Below, piece after piece: positions 37,307-50,539 of a stretch of DNA of 64,000 bases (positions within the stretch are counted from its first letter, which is position 1; each line of letters opens with the position of its first letter). A model generated the notes under the pieces. It did not search any database. It had not been told where the DNA came from and saw only the letters and a list, made by a program, of their open reading frames with translations. Position numbers and translations under genes: made by a program. The stretch spans positions 12,153,001 to 12,217,000 of the forward strand of contig JAYKKT010000073.1 of the NCBI GenBank assembly GCA_036023115.1, given 5' to 3'. The DNA comes from Brasenia schreberi. Taxonomy: Eukaryota; Streptophyta; Magnoliopsida; Nymphaeales; Cabombaceae.

Positions 37307-37729
37307 AGATGATGATGTGGGGCGTGACTTGATGTCCATGATCATGATGCCACAATGATGATGATGGCGCTACCAAAGATCTGGATGGCAATTCATCCAA
37401 TATAACAAATCTATCCAATCAGATTTCAATATCCAAAACCAACATCCTTTGCGTATCAAAACTGATAAAGCGTAATTTTTCGGATTTCTCGCATCTGACT
37501 CACAACCCTTTAAGGGTGGCAAATCCGGTCAAAAGTTTCGAATACCGACCTCATCACTCCGGCTCCAGGTGCAGGTTGACCAAGCCTGATCCGGGATTTT
37601 TAGGTCAATTACAAGACCCCGACCAGGCACAGCACTCGGCAGGCCTCCAGGTGAACCCCGCTACAACCCCATAGTGTACTTAGAATATACGTCACATTCG
37701 CGTGAGTGCACACACACAAATCAGGTGGG

Positions 37730-38001
37730 TCTAGACCCGCAATTTTCGTGATTGGTTCAGGTTTTATACTACCTCTACATCCAACCAGGGGTGGGGTTTT
37801 GTAATATATATATATATGCATATGTAAGTATATATGTGTACGTATATACGTATATCGAATCAAGTGTAAGTCCATCGGTATCCAATTGGGTAGCTTTGAA
37901 ACGACCCAAACAAGACCTCGTGTGCCTAAACCCGAACCTAGACTTGGATTTTTCGTATCAATTCAGGTTTGATACGACCCCTACATCTGTGTTAGGGTTT
38001 T

Positions 38002-38004
<3 letters not shown>
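37730..38004. repeat. dispersed repeat units related to the hairpin
   Basis: The sequence near 37745-37800 (TTCAGGTTTTATACTACCTC) and 37885-38004 (GGGTAGCTTTGAAACGACC, TTCAGGTTTGATACGACCCC) is repeated in diverged form at 38400-38520. These are successive copies of one repeat type; the perfect hairpin at 38293-38481 is built from it. Confidence 0.55.

Positions 38005-38066
<62 letters not shown>
38005..38066. repeat. (TA)n microsatellite
   Basis: An uninterrupted alternating A/T tract of about 31 units. Confidence 0.97.
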
Positions 38067-38071
<5 letters not shown>

Positions 38072-38292
38072 ATATATTTGTAATATTAAATGTATAATAT
38101 TTACATAAACATCCCTTTAATTTAATTTTTAAGCTCATCCGTAGATAATTGAATTAAAAGTATCATTATATTTTTATACTTTAATTTAACATATTATGTC
38201 TATTAAATAAAAAGTAATTCAAAATTTTACTATTGGTCTCAAAAGTTGAAAAGTGAAACATTTATAAAAGATGGTGGACGGAAAGACATGCT

Positions 38293-38481
38293 CTGACACG
38301 AAAAAGTTTCAGTCTACAGTGGAGTTTAGGCACCCTACGTGGTGTCTAAGGTCATTCCAAAGCTACCCAACCAAAATTTGGGTTGCTGGATCGATGATTT
38401 TGGTTGGGTAGCTTTGGAATGACCTTAGACACCACGTAGGGTGCCTAAACTCCACTGTAGACTGAAACTTTTTCGTGTCAG
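38293..38481. repeat. perfect 85-bp-arm inverted repeat
   Basis: The arms 38293-38377 and 38397-38481 are exact reverse complements with a 19-base loop. No mismatch was found on reading both arms. The right arm resembles the dispersed repeat at 37885-38004, so the left arm looks like a recent inverted copy. A transcript on either strand would fold into an 85-bp duplex. Confidence 0.93.
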
Positions 38482-38736
38482 GTTCAGGTTCCATACCACC
38501 CCTACATCCGATCTAGTTATGTTTTTGTACTCCACTGCCTGACTGATTCCAGTCGTTATACATCAACTGACACCATACAACCAACCATGCTTTGCCCCAT
38601 CAAAATTGACTTTTGCTAAATGTGTGAAGAGCGTGGTTCATTTATTTCAGTCCCAGGCTAAGGAAGCTTTATGACTGAAAAGATAAACCTCACTCTTGTA
38701 TGACTTTAGAGGAATCCACTAAGTGTGAGTTGGTAT

Positions 38737-38781
<45 letters not shown>

Positions 38782-39796
38782 AGAGAGTAGAAGTTGTCAA
38801 TAAAGTGCTAGATATTGTTTGACTATCATCATCGTTTGTACGATCATATGTCTTAAATGTGATAGATCTTCACATCAATGTTGACATAAGACCGATTTGC
38901 ACTATCCATGTGATCGTTGCACAGATGGCTTAGATTGCCTACTAAAGTGGTATGAAAAGTTGTTTGGAAGCTCATAGAGAGTAGAGTCTATGCACACACT
39001 CATCCATACTTTAATATCCTTAAAGATTTCAAGTTTGATTTTTAAATAAAAAACAAATAGTATTAGGTACATTTATTGCACATATAAAAAGTACCAACAT
39101 ATATTTTTTCAAATTTGAATTTCAATCATCGATATGTTGATATAATGTTTAAGCATGTATACATGTGGCTATTTACCATATGTTTATATTGTCTCGACAG
39201 ATAGATTTAATACTTAAACTAAAAGTATGGTTGTACTTTTATATTTATCATTTTTATCACTTAAGCCTCTAGAACGATGAAAATGTGATCTCCTCTATTG
39301 AGTATTCTTGTCGGGTCCATCTGTCATCCTACAGGAAATTCCATTTGAGTGCATGTGGTGTGAGGCGGGATGTTACTACACCGTTAATTGTTTTTTTTAA
39401 TACATTAATCTTTCTAACGTTTCCTTGAAGTGATTAGGGACAAAGCAAGATTTGTTTATGTGAAGTGGTCCCACTTCTTTCGTGGTTTCGAATAAACTGT
39501 CTTGCTTTCCTGATAAGTTCAAAAGTTTTTTTTAATTTTATTTTAAGCATGATTGTTTCCAAGTATAAAAATTTGCAAGAAAGTCGTACGTTCAAATTTC
39601 AGCCAGAAAGTGTTAAAGAATTAGATGATGACTATTTTAAAAGAGTGAAAGAAAGGCCTTAAAAATAATAAAATGAAATAATATGAATACAATCTTACTT
39701 TTTGCAATTAAATGCTAATATAACACAAAATCAAACGAGAGATGTCCACACGGCAGGCATAGATTCAGGTTTTCTTTTTCCCGATAGGTATGGGGT

Positions 39797-39834
<38 letters not shown>

Positions 39835-40009
39835 GTAAATATTGGGTCATGTATGGATTGATGCATGTTATCCTTACCCAATCCAGAACTTGATCAAGTC
39901 GAGTAAATTGCCATCCCTAAATCAAAGTCTAATATGTGAGCGATTCATGTAACTGACCCCCACCCCTCAATGTTTGAGAAGTCTAAATAAAATGAAAAGG
40001 ATTTTGGTG
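38482..40009. other. gene-free stretch
   Basis: A TA tract lies at 38741-38778. The 39010-39170 block resembles 21780-21945. A TA/GT tract lies at 39799-39834. No gene is supported. Confidence 0.5.
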
Positions 40010-40105
40010 AAGAACAGCAGCTCATCTTGCTAGGGGGTCGACTCACAAATTGAGGGTTATGATTTCCATAACTCACGGCGCATAATCTGGCTTAGACCCA
40101 TTGTA
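40010..40105 (+). mobile_element. tRNA-like SINE (family 2), second copy
   Basis: GCAGCTCATCTTGCTAGGGG, then GTCGACTCACAAATTGAGGG and GATTTCCATAACTCA, follow the same order as 8328-8440. The B box is decayed here. Confidence 0.45.
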
Positions 40106-40594
40106 GAAAAATGGAAAAAGAGTTTCGGGTACAGAGGGCTTCACCTTTCGGGTTGAAGTAATTCTTCGTTGCTATTATTATTTGGATGAAAACGAAAGTC
40201 AAATAGAATATCCAAGAGTCGTGATTAATGTGTAGGACTGGGTTGCCACTTTATTTTACTCATGGTCTAAAAGTCTGGACTGTTATGGCAAGTGAGATTT
40301 TCGCCTCAACTGATAGTGGTGGTCTAATTGCTTGTAGAAAATATGGAAGTAGGGCTGAATAGACTCTGTCCTGAAAGGAGCCTCTGTCTAAACTATTTTA
40401 TGAAGAACAATACGTACACATCTCTCTCTCTCTAACTACATATAGTTATACTCACACACACATGGAGATAGCTAGATAGATTTAGTTATTTATAAAAAGT
40501 GTTAAGTGTATACACTAACATACTTAGATACTATAATATCCAAATAAATCTCAACCATGACGAGTTGTTAGATTTTTTTATTCGAAAAGTAATA

Positions 40595-40595
40595 C

Positions 40596-40669
<74 letters not shown>
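40595..40669. repeat. (TA)n(GT)n compound microsatellite
   Basis: TA units from 40595 to 40634 lead into GT units to 40669. Confidence 0.97.
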
Positions 40670-40672
<3 letters not shown>

Positions 40673-40810
40673 AAGTAAAAATGTACTCAAAATGGATTAT
40701 TAAGATTTGTCTCAATATACTAGCTAACATATATGAGGTTCACTTTCTCTCTCTACAACAACTAAACCTTTTACCATGCAACAAGTAAACCACAACCCGA
40801 GCATAAAACC

Positions 40811-40811
<1 letters not shown>

Positions 40812-40860
<49 letters not shown>
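40812..40860. repeat. (GA)n microsatellite
   Basis: About 24 GA units near the 3' end of the ERMP1-like gene. Confidence 0.97.
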
Positions 40861-40862
<2 letters not shown>

Positions 40863-41075
40863 AGCAATGCCTTGGCTGGCCTCGGATGGCTCACCACGTT
40901 AAGGACTTCGGCCAAGGTTTTGGTTGCTACAGCGGGGTGTGTGTGTATATGCGGGGATGCAATATGAGAACAATTTTCATTTAGCGAGACCCACCACCGT
41001 TCATACACAAAAAAGCAGCGAAGAGAATGCTAGGATCAGCTCCGTAATCAAGATTAAACTGCAAGGCAAACATTT

Positions 41076-41878
41076 TCAGAAGAAATAGCTTGAAAAGTAG
41101 CTCGAGTAAGCAACAACATCTACCCAATTGGGAAAAGCCCCCTTCAGTTTCCTAGCATCGTCGACCAAGTACTGGTCTATTACAGCAAGGTCAACTCTCA
41201 AATCCTCAGAAGTGTTAGCCTGCAAGACAACCACAGGATCAACTGACGTACATCGTGTGTGCATGCGGGCATGTGTCTGTGTGCGTGTGTGTGTGAGAGA
41301 GAGAGAAAAAGAGTGTGTTAACTTATGTGTACACAATCTCACCTCCAACGAGAATGTCCAGTTTTCCTGACCTCTTCCACTCAATCTACAGATGTAAGAT
41401 GGAGGGCCTCCGTTTATTCTCTCCGGACCTGCACGGATTTTCAGTAGTCATGCCATGAGAGTTGATCACAACAAGGGAGGCTAATTAAAGGTAAACACAA
41501 GTACCTACCCAGTATTGTGTTGTCAGCAAAGGACCACCCTGACAGTGGACCTGATATATTAAGGACAGCAACCCAAACCTCCTCAAGAGACCTGAAAATT
41601 CAGAGAAAACCGCAGCACATCGATACTATGACATGGCTGGCTTGATAAAGCTGACATTGGTAACGAAGAAAAGATTGACCTTACCCTTGATAGAGTTCAA
41701 GGTAGACTTTGCGCTGTTCTGGCTTAGACTCCTCTGTTGGTTTGTTTCTGAATAAGTAGGGGAAATGCGAGTAGCGCTTGAAGATATCATCTCCCTTTGC
41801 ATGAAATTTGAGGCTTCCAGAAAATAAATACGAGACAGGAAAAAGTCCCTGCACAAAAGAGGGAAGTGAACAAGTTGC

Positions 41879-41914
<36 letters not shown>

Positions 41915-44900
41915 TCAGTGTTCCCAATAGCACGACATTACTTCAACTGTACCAGCTAATAATATACATGATATCAACAAGATCAAGAGAAAGTGTTGAA
42001 CCATGAAATACAATCTAGCGACTACTGTCAAAACAATAGTAAAGCCTTGTTTTCCAAGTAAACATTGCCTACCTAGCTCTAGACTGAAACATTTTTGTTA
42101 TGTCCTTGTCAGTTATTTATGTTTCTCAACCTCCTATTGGAAACGTTCCATATTGATTGTCTTAAATGTATGGAATCAATCAACTATTACTTTGCAAATA
42201 AGCATTAGGTGTAGTTCCAGGGGTGGCTCAACCCTCAACCCAAGGTTAGGCCTAAACCGATTTTTTAAATATGGGGTCTAAACTCTAAGTCAAAGTGCCT
42301 ATAAAATTGGGTATTACAACTGTGGCCCCAAAATTTGGTGCCAAACATACTAGGGCCTCCAAAATTGATAGTCTGACGAGCTTAAAGTTCGAGGGCCCAA
42401 GGCAGCTGTGTTAATGGCCTTATGCCACGAGCCACCCGTTTGTAGTTCCACCTTTTAGGCTTTTTGGTCATTTGTTCTCTGGTACAATGAAGATGTTAAG
42501 GATTTTTCATCTATACTATTTGTTGAAAAAAGTATTTCATCCATATGCCTTGTGCTACTGTACAACACACAAGACAAGCTACAGACTACGCATCGTTATT
42601 TGTTTCATGACAACAATAAAGACCCAAGCAAAGCAATTTAGTGAGTATAAGAGAGAGAGAGAGAACCCATCCATCTATGATGAGATAATTTAACAAATAG
42701 AAAGCTTACATTAGAAAAGATATATAAAAATGGAGAAAGAAACAAAAAGAACATAATTATATTATTTAAAAAATTACAACTCAGAATTCACCAATTTATA
42801 TCCATGCAGCGGTAATTTTTATGAGTTTCCTTTAACGAACCACACATATTTGCCTTTGAAAGCATGCACATCAGTGATAAAACGGCATACCATCCATTCA
42901 CTTTGATCCGATACGAAGGACCTTTCAGAAAGAAGATTTGGCTCAATCTCTAATATATTTGCTGCTTCAGGTGAATATTTGAAAAGGAAGGCCAAAGAAT
43001 TGGAATCAACCACAGAAAGATCATAGCTGGACTTCTCTATTGTAGTGGCATCTGCCATTGCCCATCAACAAAAGACAATAAATAAGACGACTGCAAAGTT
43101 ACTTGAAAGTCCAAATACCAACTCAGACAATCAAGATAATGCATCCTTATAATATGTTTTTGAATGAAGAACAATATAACTAGATGATGACCTACTTGTG
43201 TTCTTTACTCATTAATTTAAAGTTTCTGAAGTATGGCATTTTTCCAAGAAAAGAACTAGTATTGCATAAGTCTAATAAAACTATAAGTTGACATATGAGT
43301 AGCTCCTGCCAGTAATTGATATGACTAGGATGCCCTTGGCATTCCAATGGTTTTTTATTTCTTCACTACTTATCTGATTCTCATCAGAGACAAAGTACTT
43401 TTTCTCTTATGGTTGGAAAAGTCTGTGGGCCAGAAAAAACTCCTGAAGAAAGATATGGATGGACAACTTCAGTAACACAGAGTTCAACATAGCAGTTCGG
43501 TTATCATAAATAAGACTGGTACTTGGCTCATGACAAGCTTATCTGTGTTGGTTCACAAGGCAGATGAACAGAACATAGGATAGATTCCATAGCTAATAAG
43601 GGCGTAAGTATGAACAAGTGATCTATAGCTGGGATTTATTCATACCGGCTTGTTCAACTGAGTTCCTACACACACACACAAGCACGACACTCACAGACAC
43701 TACTTGGTTGCCAGCTTTAACTCAAAAGGCCATGACAATATAACTTGCATGGGCTTTTCCTTCCCAATTAAACAAACAAGCTCAAGTGTAAGAGGCTTCA
43801 TTTTCATGATCAAACTTGTACAAAAGTTTGATTTTTCACTTAAACAAGTAAGCATAGGATTTGGTTTATCTAGCTCTAGGTTTGTGTCAGAATTCGCTTG
43901 GCTTGACTTAATTAGTCAAGAAGAAAACGAAAAGTCCTTGGACTATTACGGACAAGAGTCCAAACAACCTACATTATGTCTGGATAGCTTATTGGCCATA
44001 CTCATAAACTTCCAATGTCTGAAAGAAAAGGAAATTTTTGTTGATGCCCAATTCAATTTCTAACAGAGAACCTGCATAAAACCAACTAGCTTTCCAATTA
44101 ACCAGAAGAAGAGCAACCAGGATCCGTTTAGACACAGAAACCGAATTAGCAAAATCGAATTATATAGATGATGGAAATTGTCTAAACCAAGATCACATAG
44201 ATTCATGACAGAAGCAAATAATACCATTAGGTTAAAAGCATGAACTTGACAATTGAGCATCTATATCTATGATGTGAGTTGAAGGGGAAAGATACAAAGT
44301 TATCAGACGCACAAAATCCAGGAAGCCACTTAAACAGTGCGTGATTTCCTTTTTCCTAATAACACTGAGAACCATATTACAATAGAGAAACATTAACACC
44401 GTTTCAGCATCACAAAACACCGATCCTGCCCCTTTCACCCCATAAGTTAACCTGCTGCTTTGGGCTCATGGTGCAAGATGCCTGCCAACAGTATTGGACT
44501 AACTACCTTCTCCAACTTGAAGGGGAATCAACCCCTTGACCAAGTCGGAAAACGCCCCTTAAGGCTAGTACCATGGTACTTGATGATCAAAATGATTCAG
44601 GCATCCCAGAGTTGGACCTTAAAGACGGAGACAAGTAAAAGAAGATACTCTAGCAAAGCATAAATCAAATTACTATATTTAACAGATGATAAAACAAGGC
44701 ATATATCTTTATTGAATAACATGCTTTTCTAACCAAACTGCATCGTATGATGTGATATGATTTTATAGTATATCGGTAACTGAATCAATACGATTCAAGT
44801 ACCTCAATTGCAATTTACCATTCATAGATAGTGTCGCACTGTATCGTATGATATGGTGCAATATAGCCCCAATATTGTATGATACACCCCAATATTGTAT

Positions 44901-47900
44901 TATACAACATTGACCCATGTATCGTATAACATGTCTCTTTCCCTTCTCAAAAGGATCCTTGCTCTCTCCTCCAAAGCTCATAAGAATCAAATTTCTTGAA
45001 TTGACAATCCCGGTTATGTCAAATTTTTCCTAAAAATATTTTTAACATCAAGAAAAATTCATAAATTTTTTAAAAATAAATAATTATTATAAATCAAAAT
45101 TAAGATAAACATTGATCCGTTTACAAGTACAACTTTCGTTGAAATAGAAAATATTCTTTAAATTTACAACTTCCATTATTGAAAAAGAAGAATCACATAT
45201 CATCAACTAAATAATCTTTTCTCCTCCTCCTAGCGATACGAGGGGCATATTGTATCGAGATTTCCCCCAATACAACACATATCCTACCTATTGTGCAATA
45301 TGCACGATAAACAACAAAATTATCTTAATATATAGGTATAACAAGTGATATCTTATATTGCATGTTCCTATGGGTGTATTTATGGACTCTTCATCCAAAA
45401 GTTTTTAAAATCAGCCTGAAAAATTGAAGACAAGCAAATAATACTTAGTTTGCTCAAATGGAGAATTAATAAATTAGATGATTTAATGACCCCAAAAGTC
45501 TTGGTCCTAATTCTACATTTTGTTATTGAAGTGACAATTGTCACAATAACCAACAAGATTTTTTTTTCTTCAGGAAAACCTTAATTTTGTTGCAGCAAAT
45601 CTAGGTACTAACAGTTTCACTCCATAATTAATTAGTTTTACTGAATTTGGATGGGGCAAATTGGCTCAAATTTATATCACTAACAGGTCCTAATTTCCAT
45701 ATTTTAGCCCGCCCTTTAAGATATCCTTCTCGTCTTGTTACACATGCACACAACACATACACACAAATAAACATATAATTTTACATACATATGTACATAT
45801 ATACATACATAAAATAGAAGGTTTTGCATCTATTTATGTTATTCTTAATAAACTAGGTACATATCGCCGTATGATATGGGCGATATGCCCCAGTATCGCA
45901 CGATACAAGCTGATACATTGCTAATGTGTGATACACTACTCTTAATGTATCGATTTTTTCATGATACGATAAGATATCTCCCGTATTGTATAATATAAAG
46001 CTATACGAATATAAGTGTTTTTCTTATATAGAATGGGATGTCAAAATTACTGTTCATAATGGGGTTTCATGAACTTATAAGGAGTTAGGTAATAAAAGAG
46101 ATCTTTCATGATCCAAAAGCACGTACTCCAATGCAATAGACAACAAAAACTAAACATTTCTCATACTAGATGGGGTGGGCTACATAGATTCTTTGTTTTC
46201 ATAAGGCTTGATTATCCATGCTAACATTTAACTCAACATAAGCTAGATTATTCTTTGTTGTTTCCTTCCAACACTTTTATGGTCTTCTCTTTCCTCTTTT
46301 AACATTTTAACAATCTAGTTTCTCGTTCCTTCTTACTGGAGCTTCCTTTGGTCATCTTTCTACGTGTCCAAACCATCATTAACGATTTTTCTTCGTTTTG
46401 TCATTTGTTGGTGTCACTCCCAATTTGTTTGTAATAACCTCATTATGTATACGATCTTTTCTTCCGTGACCACTTATCCATCTCAATATCTTCATTTCTA
46501 CCACGCCTATTTTATAAATATTGATAATTACCTGCCTAACACTCAGAACCATAAAGCATAGCCGGTTGAATTGTTGCTCTATAATATTTATCTTTCAACT
46601 TTAATGGTATCTTCTTTTCATATAAAATACTTTATGCACCTCTTTATTTTAATCAACCTTCGTTAATTCTCTGTATAACATCTCCATCAATTTTTCTCAC
46701 TCTCAAAAATTGACTCTAAGTATTTAAAACTTTCCTTATAAGGGATGCACCTCTTTATTTTAACCAACCTTCGTTAATTCTATTTATAACATCTCCAACA
46801 ATTTTCTATCACTTTAAAAAATTGACCCTAAGTACTTAAAACTTTCCTTATAGGATACAATGTGGGTCAATCTTAATTTCTATGTCATTTGAGGTAACCG
46901 ATCAAACTTGCATTTCATATATTTTGTGTTTGTTCTACTAAGTCAAAAGCCTTTACCTTCTAAAGTTTCTCTCTATAGTTCTAATTTCGTATGAACTTTT
47001 TCCTTAGACTCATCCACTGATACAATGGCATCCCCGAATAACATACACCAAGGAACTTTATCTTGAATATGTTTTGTTAACTCATCAACAACCAACACAA
47101 ATAAATATGGATTTAAAGCTGACTGTTGATATAATCCAATATTAACCTAAACAAAAAATTTTATTCCTTCATGGATACCTCTATTTTCAAAAGTTCTCCA
47201 AAGAATATCTCTTGGCACACTATCTAAGCTTTTTTCTAGATCAATAAATACCATGTGAAGGTTTTTTTGCTATAAAACAATTCATAAGATGTCTTAATAG
47301 TACATCTTTCGGGCATGAATCCAAATTGGTTCACTATTATACTCAATATTTGTTTCAATCTACATTGGATAATTTTTTCTCATAATTTCATAATATGGCT
47401 GAACTTGATATCTTGATATTTTGCACAATTCTGAATGTCTTCTTGCTCTTGTATATGGGTATAATTATACTCTTCCTCCATTACTCAAGCATCTTTTGGT
47501 TTTTCTATATTTTATTAAATAATCTTATAAGCCAAGTAATCCTCGTCTCTCCAATGCAATAAAATTGGAGAATAAAGAAAATGATGTGACAAGTGCCTCA
47601 ACCACATGCATGCATGGAAATCAAACTTGAACATGGTCCAACGAGACAAACCTCATAAAGAGAGTAACATTTAGAGCTTCAATACAACACCTTAAATCCA
47701 CCAGGAATACGGTGAAAGTTATTATTAGGTCAAAGAAGTTCTGACAAATACTACAGATAATGAAAAGAAATTGAAGACAGGAAAAGGAGACATAACTAGC
47801 AAAAACCAAATTCACCAGATGCTTAAAGTTGAATACATAAAAAACTAAAAAAGATGACGAATTCAAAACATGATCTGACAGAAAGTACTTACATACCTAC

Positions 47901-49579
47901 TGTCCTATACGTATGCTGAAGCACAACTCTTTTTGGTGCAGAGGTACTATAAGGAAAAAGTTGAGATGACAGTGCCATGGCAGCAACACTAACATGCAAG
48001 AGGCTATGGATGATAAATGATCTGGCTAACAAATGGCCGATAACGGGAATTAATGGGCCCATGCACCAGCCAGTTACAACACCAACTGTAGCTGCAACAA
48101 TAACATCTGGAACAAAATATCCTGCAAGGATGTATTTTCACAGTAACCATATACTAATAGTTTGCATCCATTAAACATACCCTACTAACAAAGCTTGCAA
48201 GTATGTAGAAAAGTCAGTTTGAAAGCAATGATACCCAACTCCAGGTAAAGAAACCATCAAATGATTTAAATACAATTACCCAGTGAGTTTTGTGATACAA
48301 AGGGCTATTAAGTGAGTTAAATTGAAAAACTTTTAAGTTATAGATGATCATCATTGAAAGGACGCCCAGAACTAACCATAAGGAGGAGGAAGAGAACCCA
48401 TCATGCCCATCTTCTCAACCACGAATTGAACAAGGAACCCACCAAAATAGACACTATATAAGAGTGATGGAATCAACGCAACAATATACCCTGCCAATGA
48501 CCTGAAAATACCCAAAGAATAACTTGCCAAAGTGTTCTCCATCAAACATAACATTGAAACAATGTTCGTTCCCACATGAGAAAGTGACGAACAACATACA
48601 GATAAACTAAAAATAAGTGGAATAATAAATTAACTAATAGATGCCAACAGACAACCTATAAATATATCACATTATTTCATTAACCAAGTAGGAAATGAGT
48701 GACAAGAAAGAACTGGATGGATCTTTATTGAGCTGACCACAAACGTGAAGACTATTTATGAAAAGGGTAAAAATAAACCTTCACGATGCAAAATGCATTT
48801 GCCAGGCAGTGTAACTCTTATCCTGTAGTTTCATCTTTACACCATAATATAAACAAAAAGTGGAGTGAACTTCCTAAAGAACATCCTGACAAAAATGAAC
48901 ATCAACCAGATTGACATACAGACTTGAGGTTCTTCTCCAAAACCGTTAGACAAATGGCAAATCATAGTCGTGCTTGAAGGGTGCACATGGTTTGTTATGC
49001 ATCTAGCAAGCCCAGACATGACAATGAATTCCAGTTTCAAACCAAATGCTCTAGCACCACTACCAGCAGCACCCATTTAAATTTCAGATCCAAGATGTTG
49101 TATTACAACAGTAGAGAACTTCAATGATGGATTCAATGCAACATTTGCTTTGATTCATCTATTGACTCAATACTTCAGAGATAGGAGTGAGGAACTGGAT
49201 CCCATCATGAGGATTGATCACAGCTTTGAACAAAAAAAATCCACCTTACAGAAATGAAGTGGATCCCACCATCACAAAAAGCTGATTCCATACTTTTGGT
49301 TACTCACAATCATTTTCAGTGGACTGAAAGATATGGAAATCATTGAACATAACGCAAAAGAAAGTTGAATGAAACAGAAACCTTGCACAGTTTGACAAAT
49401 TCCTCATACTAGAAGCCACATGCATGTAAGATCAATCACTTGAAGAGAAAGTTAAGAAAGTACCCAATGGAATTGCAGCCAAAACTTCTGATAGAAAGAT
49501 GTGAAATCCGAGCGACAAACATAAACACACAGACAATGAACGTCAAAAAACCACCATGGAGCCCAAAAGCTTGATAAGC
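41076..49579 (-). CDS. endoplasmic reticulum metallopeptidase 1-like protein, 3' half (eight exons)
   Basis: Exons on the minus strand, 5' to 3': 49464-49579, 48377-48501, 47897-48121, 42891-43051, 41685-41848, 41509-41591, 41343-41428, 41076-41219. All junctions are GT-AG and phase-consistent, giving 367 residues to a TGA. The N-terminal part is membrane-spanning (FLTFIVCVFMFVARIS; YIVALIPSLLYSVYFGGFLV), then MGMMGSLPPPYGYFVPDVIV and GPLIPVIGHLLARS. The C-terminal part is lumenal-type, with SVVDSNSLAFLFKYSPEA, PVSYLFSGSLKFHAKGDDI, NGGPPSYICRLSGRGQENW and FPNWVDVVAYSSY. This order is that of plant ERMP1-like M28-family proteins (about 870 residues). The zinc-peptidase N-terminal half is not in these exons, and I found none of its motifs upstream in the window. 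The 4.8-kb intron holds a LINE and hAT remnants. Whether the full gene works cannot be judged. Confidence 0.88.
42218..42440. mobile_element. hAT-type MITE in ERMP1 intron, 8-bp TSD
   Basis: Left end CAGGGGTGGCTCAACC, right end CACGAGCCACCCGTT; the GGGTGGCTC/GAGCCACCC parts are complementary. The exact 8-bp duplication TGTAGTTC is at 42210-42217 and 42441-42448. Length is 223 bp, with no coding sequence. Confidence 0.88.
43052..44734. other. ERMP1-like intron, 3' part
   Basis: Intronic sequence between exons 47897-48121 and 42891-43051. A 119-codon plus-strand frame (43704-44063) and short minus-strand frames lack any family match and are not supported as genes. Confidence 0.6.
44735..45330. 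mobile_element. internally deleted hAT relative in ERMP1 intron
   Basis: Both sides carry TATCGTAT-type words (near 44745-44935 and 45230-45310). The inside includes ATCAACTAAATAATCTT followed by a CT-rich run, which also occurs at the 3' end of the hAT copies at about 16485 and 19215. It is therefore probably a decayed non-autonomous derivative of that hAT family. Exact ends were not found. Confidence 0.5.
45850..46015. repeat. TATCG-rich repeat, hAT-like
   Basis: Repeated CGATAT, GTATCGCACGATAC and ATGATACGATAAG words resemble the subterminal arrays of the hAT copies. It may be another remnant. Confidence 0.4.
46136..47552 (-). mobile_element. 5'-truncated RTE LINE in ERMP1 intron
   Basis: From the 3' end (CATACTAGATGGGGTGGG at about 46162) leftmost to about 47552, the minus strand matches 61608-62965 with many small deletions and stops. 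It is homologous over the reverse transcriptase, including the [19 protein letters not shown] region near 47210-47250, and is cut off before the endonuclease. The TTG-type tail is reduced to ACAACAAAAAC at 46140. It lies in the same orientation as the host gene. Confidence 0.88.
48502..49463. other. ERMP1-like intron
   Basis: Intron between exons 49464-49579 and 48377-48501. The 79-codon minus-strand frame at 48837-49076 lies inside it, fits no family and is not an exon of the reading frame. Confidence 0.6.
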
Positions 49580-50272
49580 CTGAAGATGAAGTTAACAATG
49601 TAATACACCCTATGGATACATGAATACCACAAAACGGAGCAGGAGAGAGAGAGAGAAAGAAAATGCTTCATTTAACTCTCAAAGCATCATACCACAAAAG
49701 CAAGTTAGAAATTCAGCCACAACATGGTGAAATGCCCAACTAAATGATTAATTATAATCTATGTCATCATTTACTTTTCTGATGCAAAGGATATCATTTT
49801 TGCAAGACAACCTTAAATGCACTTGAATAAATTAGAAACATCAAATGACATGAACGCAAGAAACTGAGACTTAAGAGGGATAAGTTGTAGCCATATCTTG
49901 GCACCAACAATTTTGATCCAAAAGAAGGCAGGAGAATAACATAGTTTCTTCCTCAACCTCTCAATAAGAGCATAGAAATGAATATAGTATGGAACTCCAT
50001 TCGGAGATGCATACTATATAAGATCTGCCAATAGAGTTCATGAATAGGACCCTGCTCACATATAGAACAAGTTCTACAAAGTCAGGTAACTCCATCCATG
50101 ATATGCAAAGGGATCAATCTTGTTGGTTCTTCAAGTAACCTTTCGTACAAAGACAAGTATCAACTACTGAAATTACTGCTTCAAGGTAAAATAATATATT
50201 GATCAAGAAATGAGGGGTCGAGAATAATGTCTTCAAGGTGAACTTTGTTAATGGACTAAACCAACGGTGTCT
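49580..50272. other. probable ERMP1-like intron, no feature
   Basis: Sequence upstream of the first recognised exon. I looked for the preceding membrane or M28 peptidase exons on the minus strand and found none. Confidence 0.5.
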
Positions 50273-50280
50273 ATATAAAC

Positions 50281-50462
50281 AACAACTAAGCCTTTTCCCA
50301 TACTAGATGGGGTTGCCTACATGGATTCTTTGTTTCCACATAGCCCTATCATGTGACGTGCTAGAAGTTAACTTAATATAAACTAGATCATTCTTTATAG
50401 TTTCTTCCCAACACTTTTGTGGTCGTCCTCTCCCTCTTAACATTTTCACAATCTAATTTTCC
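50281..50462 (-). mobile_element. RTE LINE 3' fragment, with TSD
   Basis: On the minus strand this is the last 180 bp of the RTE LINE (CTAAGCCTTTTCCCATACTA in plus sense near 50286), 5'-truncated. A direct repeat ATATAAACAA at 50273-50282 and 50463-50472 marks the target duplication. Confidence 0.85.
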
Positions 50463-50539
50463 ATATAAACAAATACAAATAAATCATCTGCCATTTTTTG
50501 AGAGGTACTTTTGGTGAGTATGAATTGCAAACTGACAGT

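Noticed and set aside
43704..44063. 119-codon plus-strand frame
   Set aside because: Lies in the ERMP1-like intron on the other strand with no domain.
48837..49076. 79-codon minus-strand frame considered as an ERMP1 exon
   Set aside because: Lies between two exons whose phases join directly, and its sequence does not fit the family.
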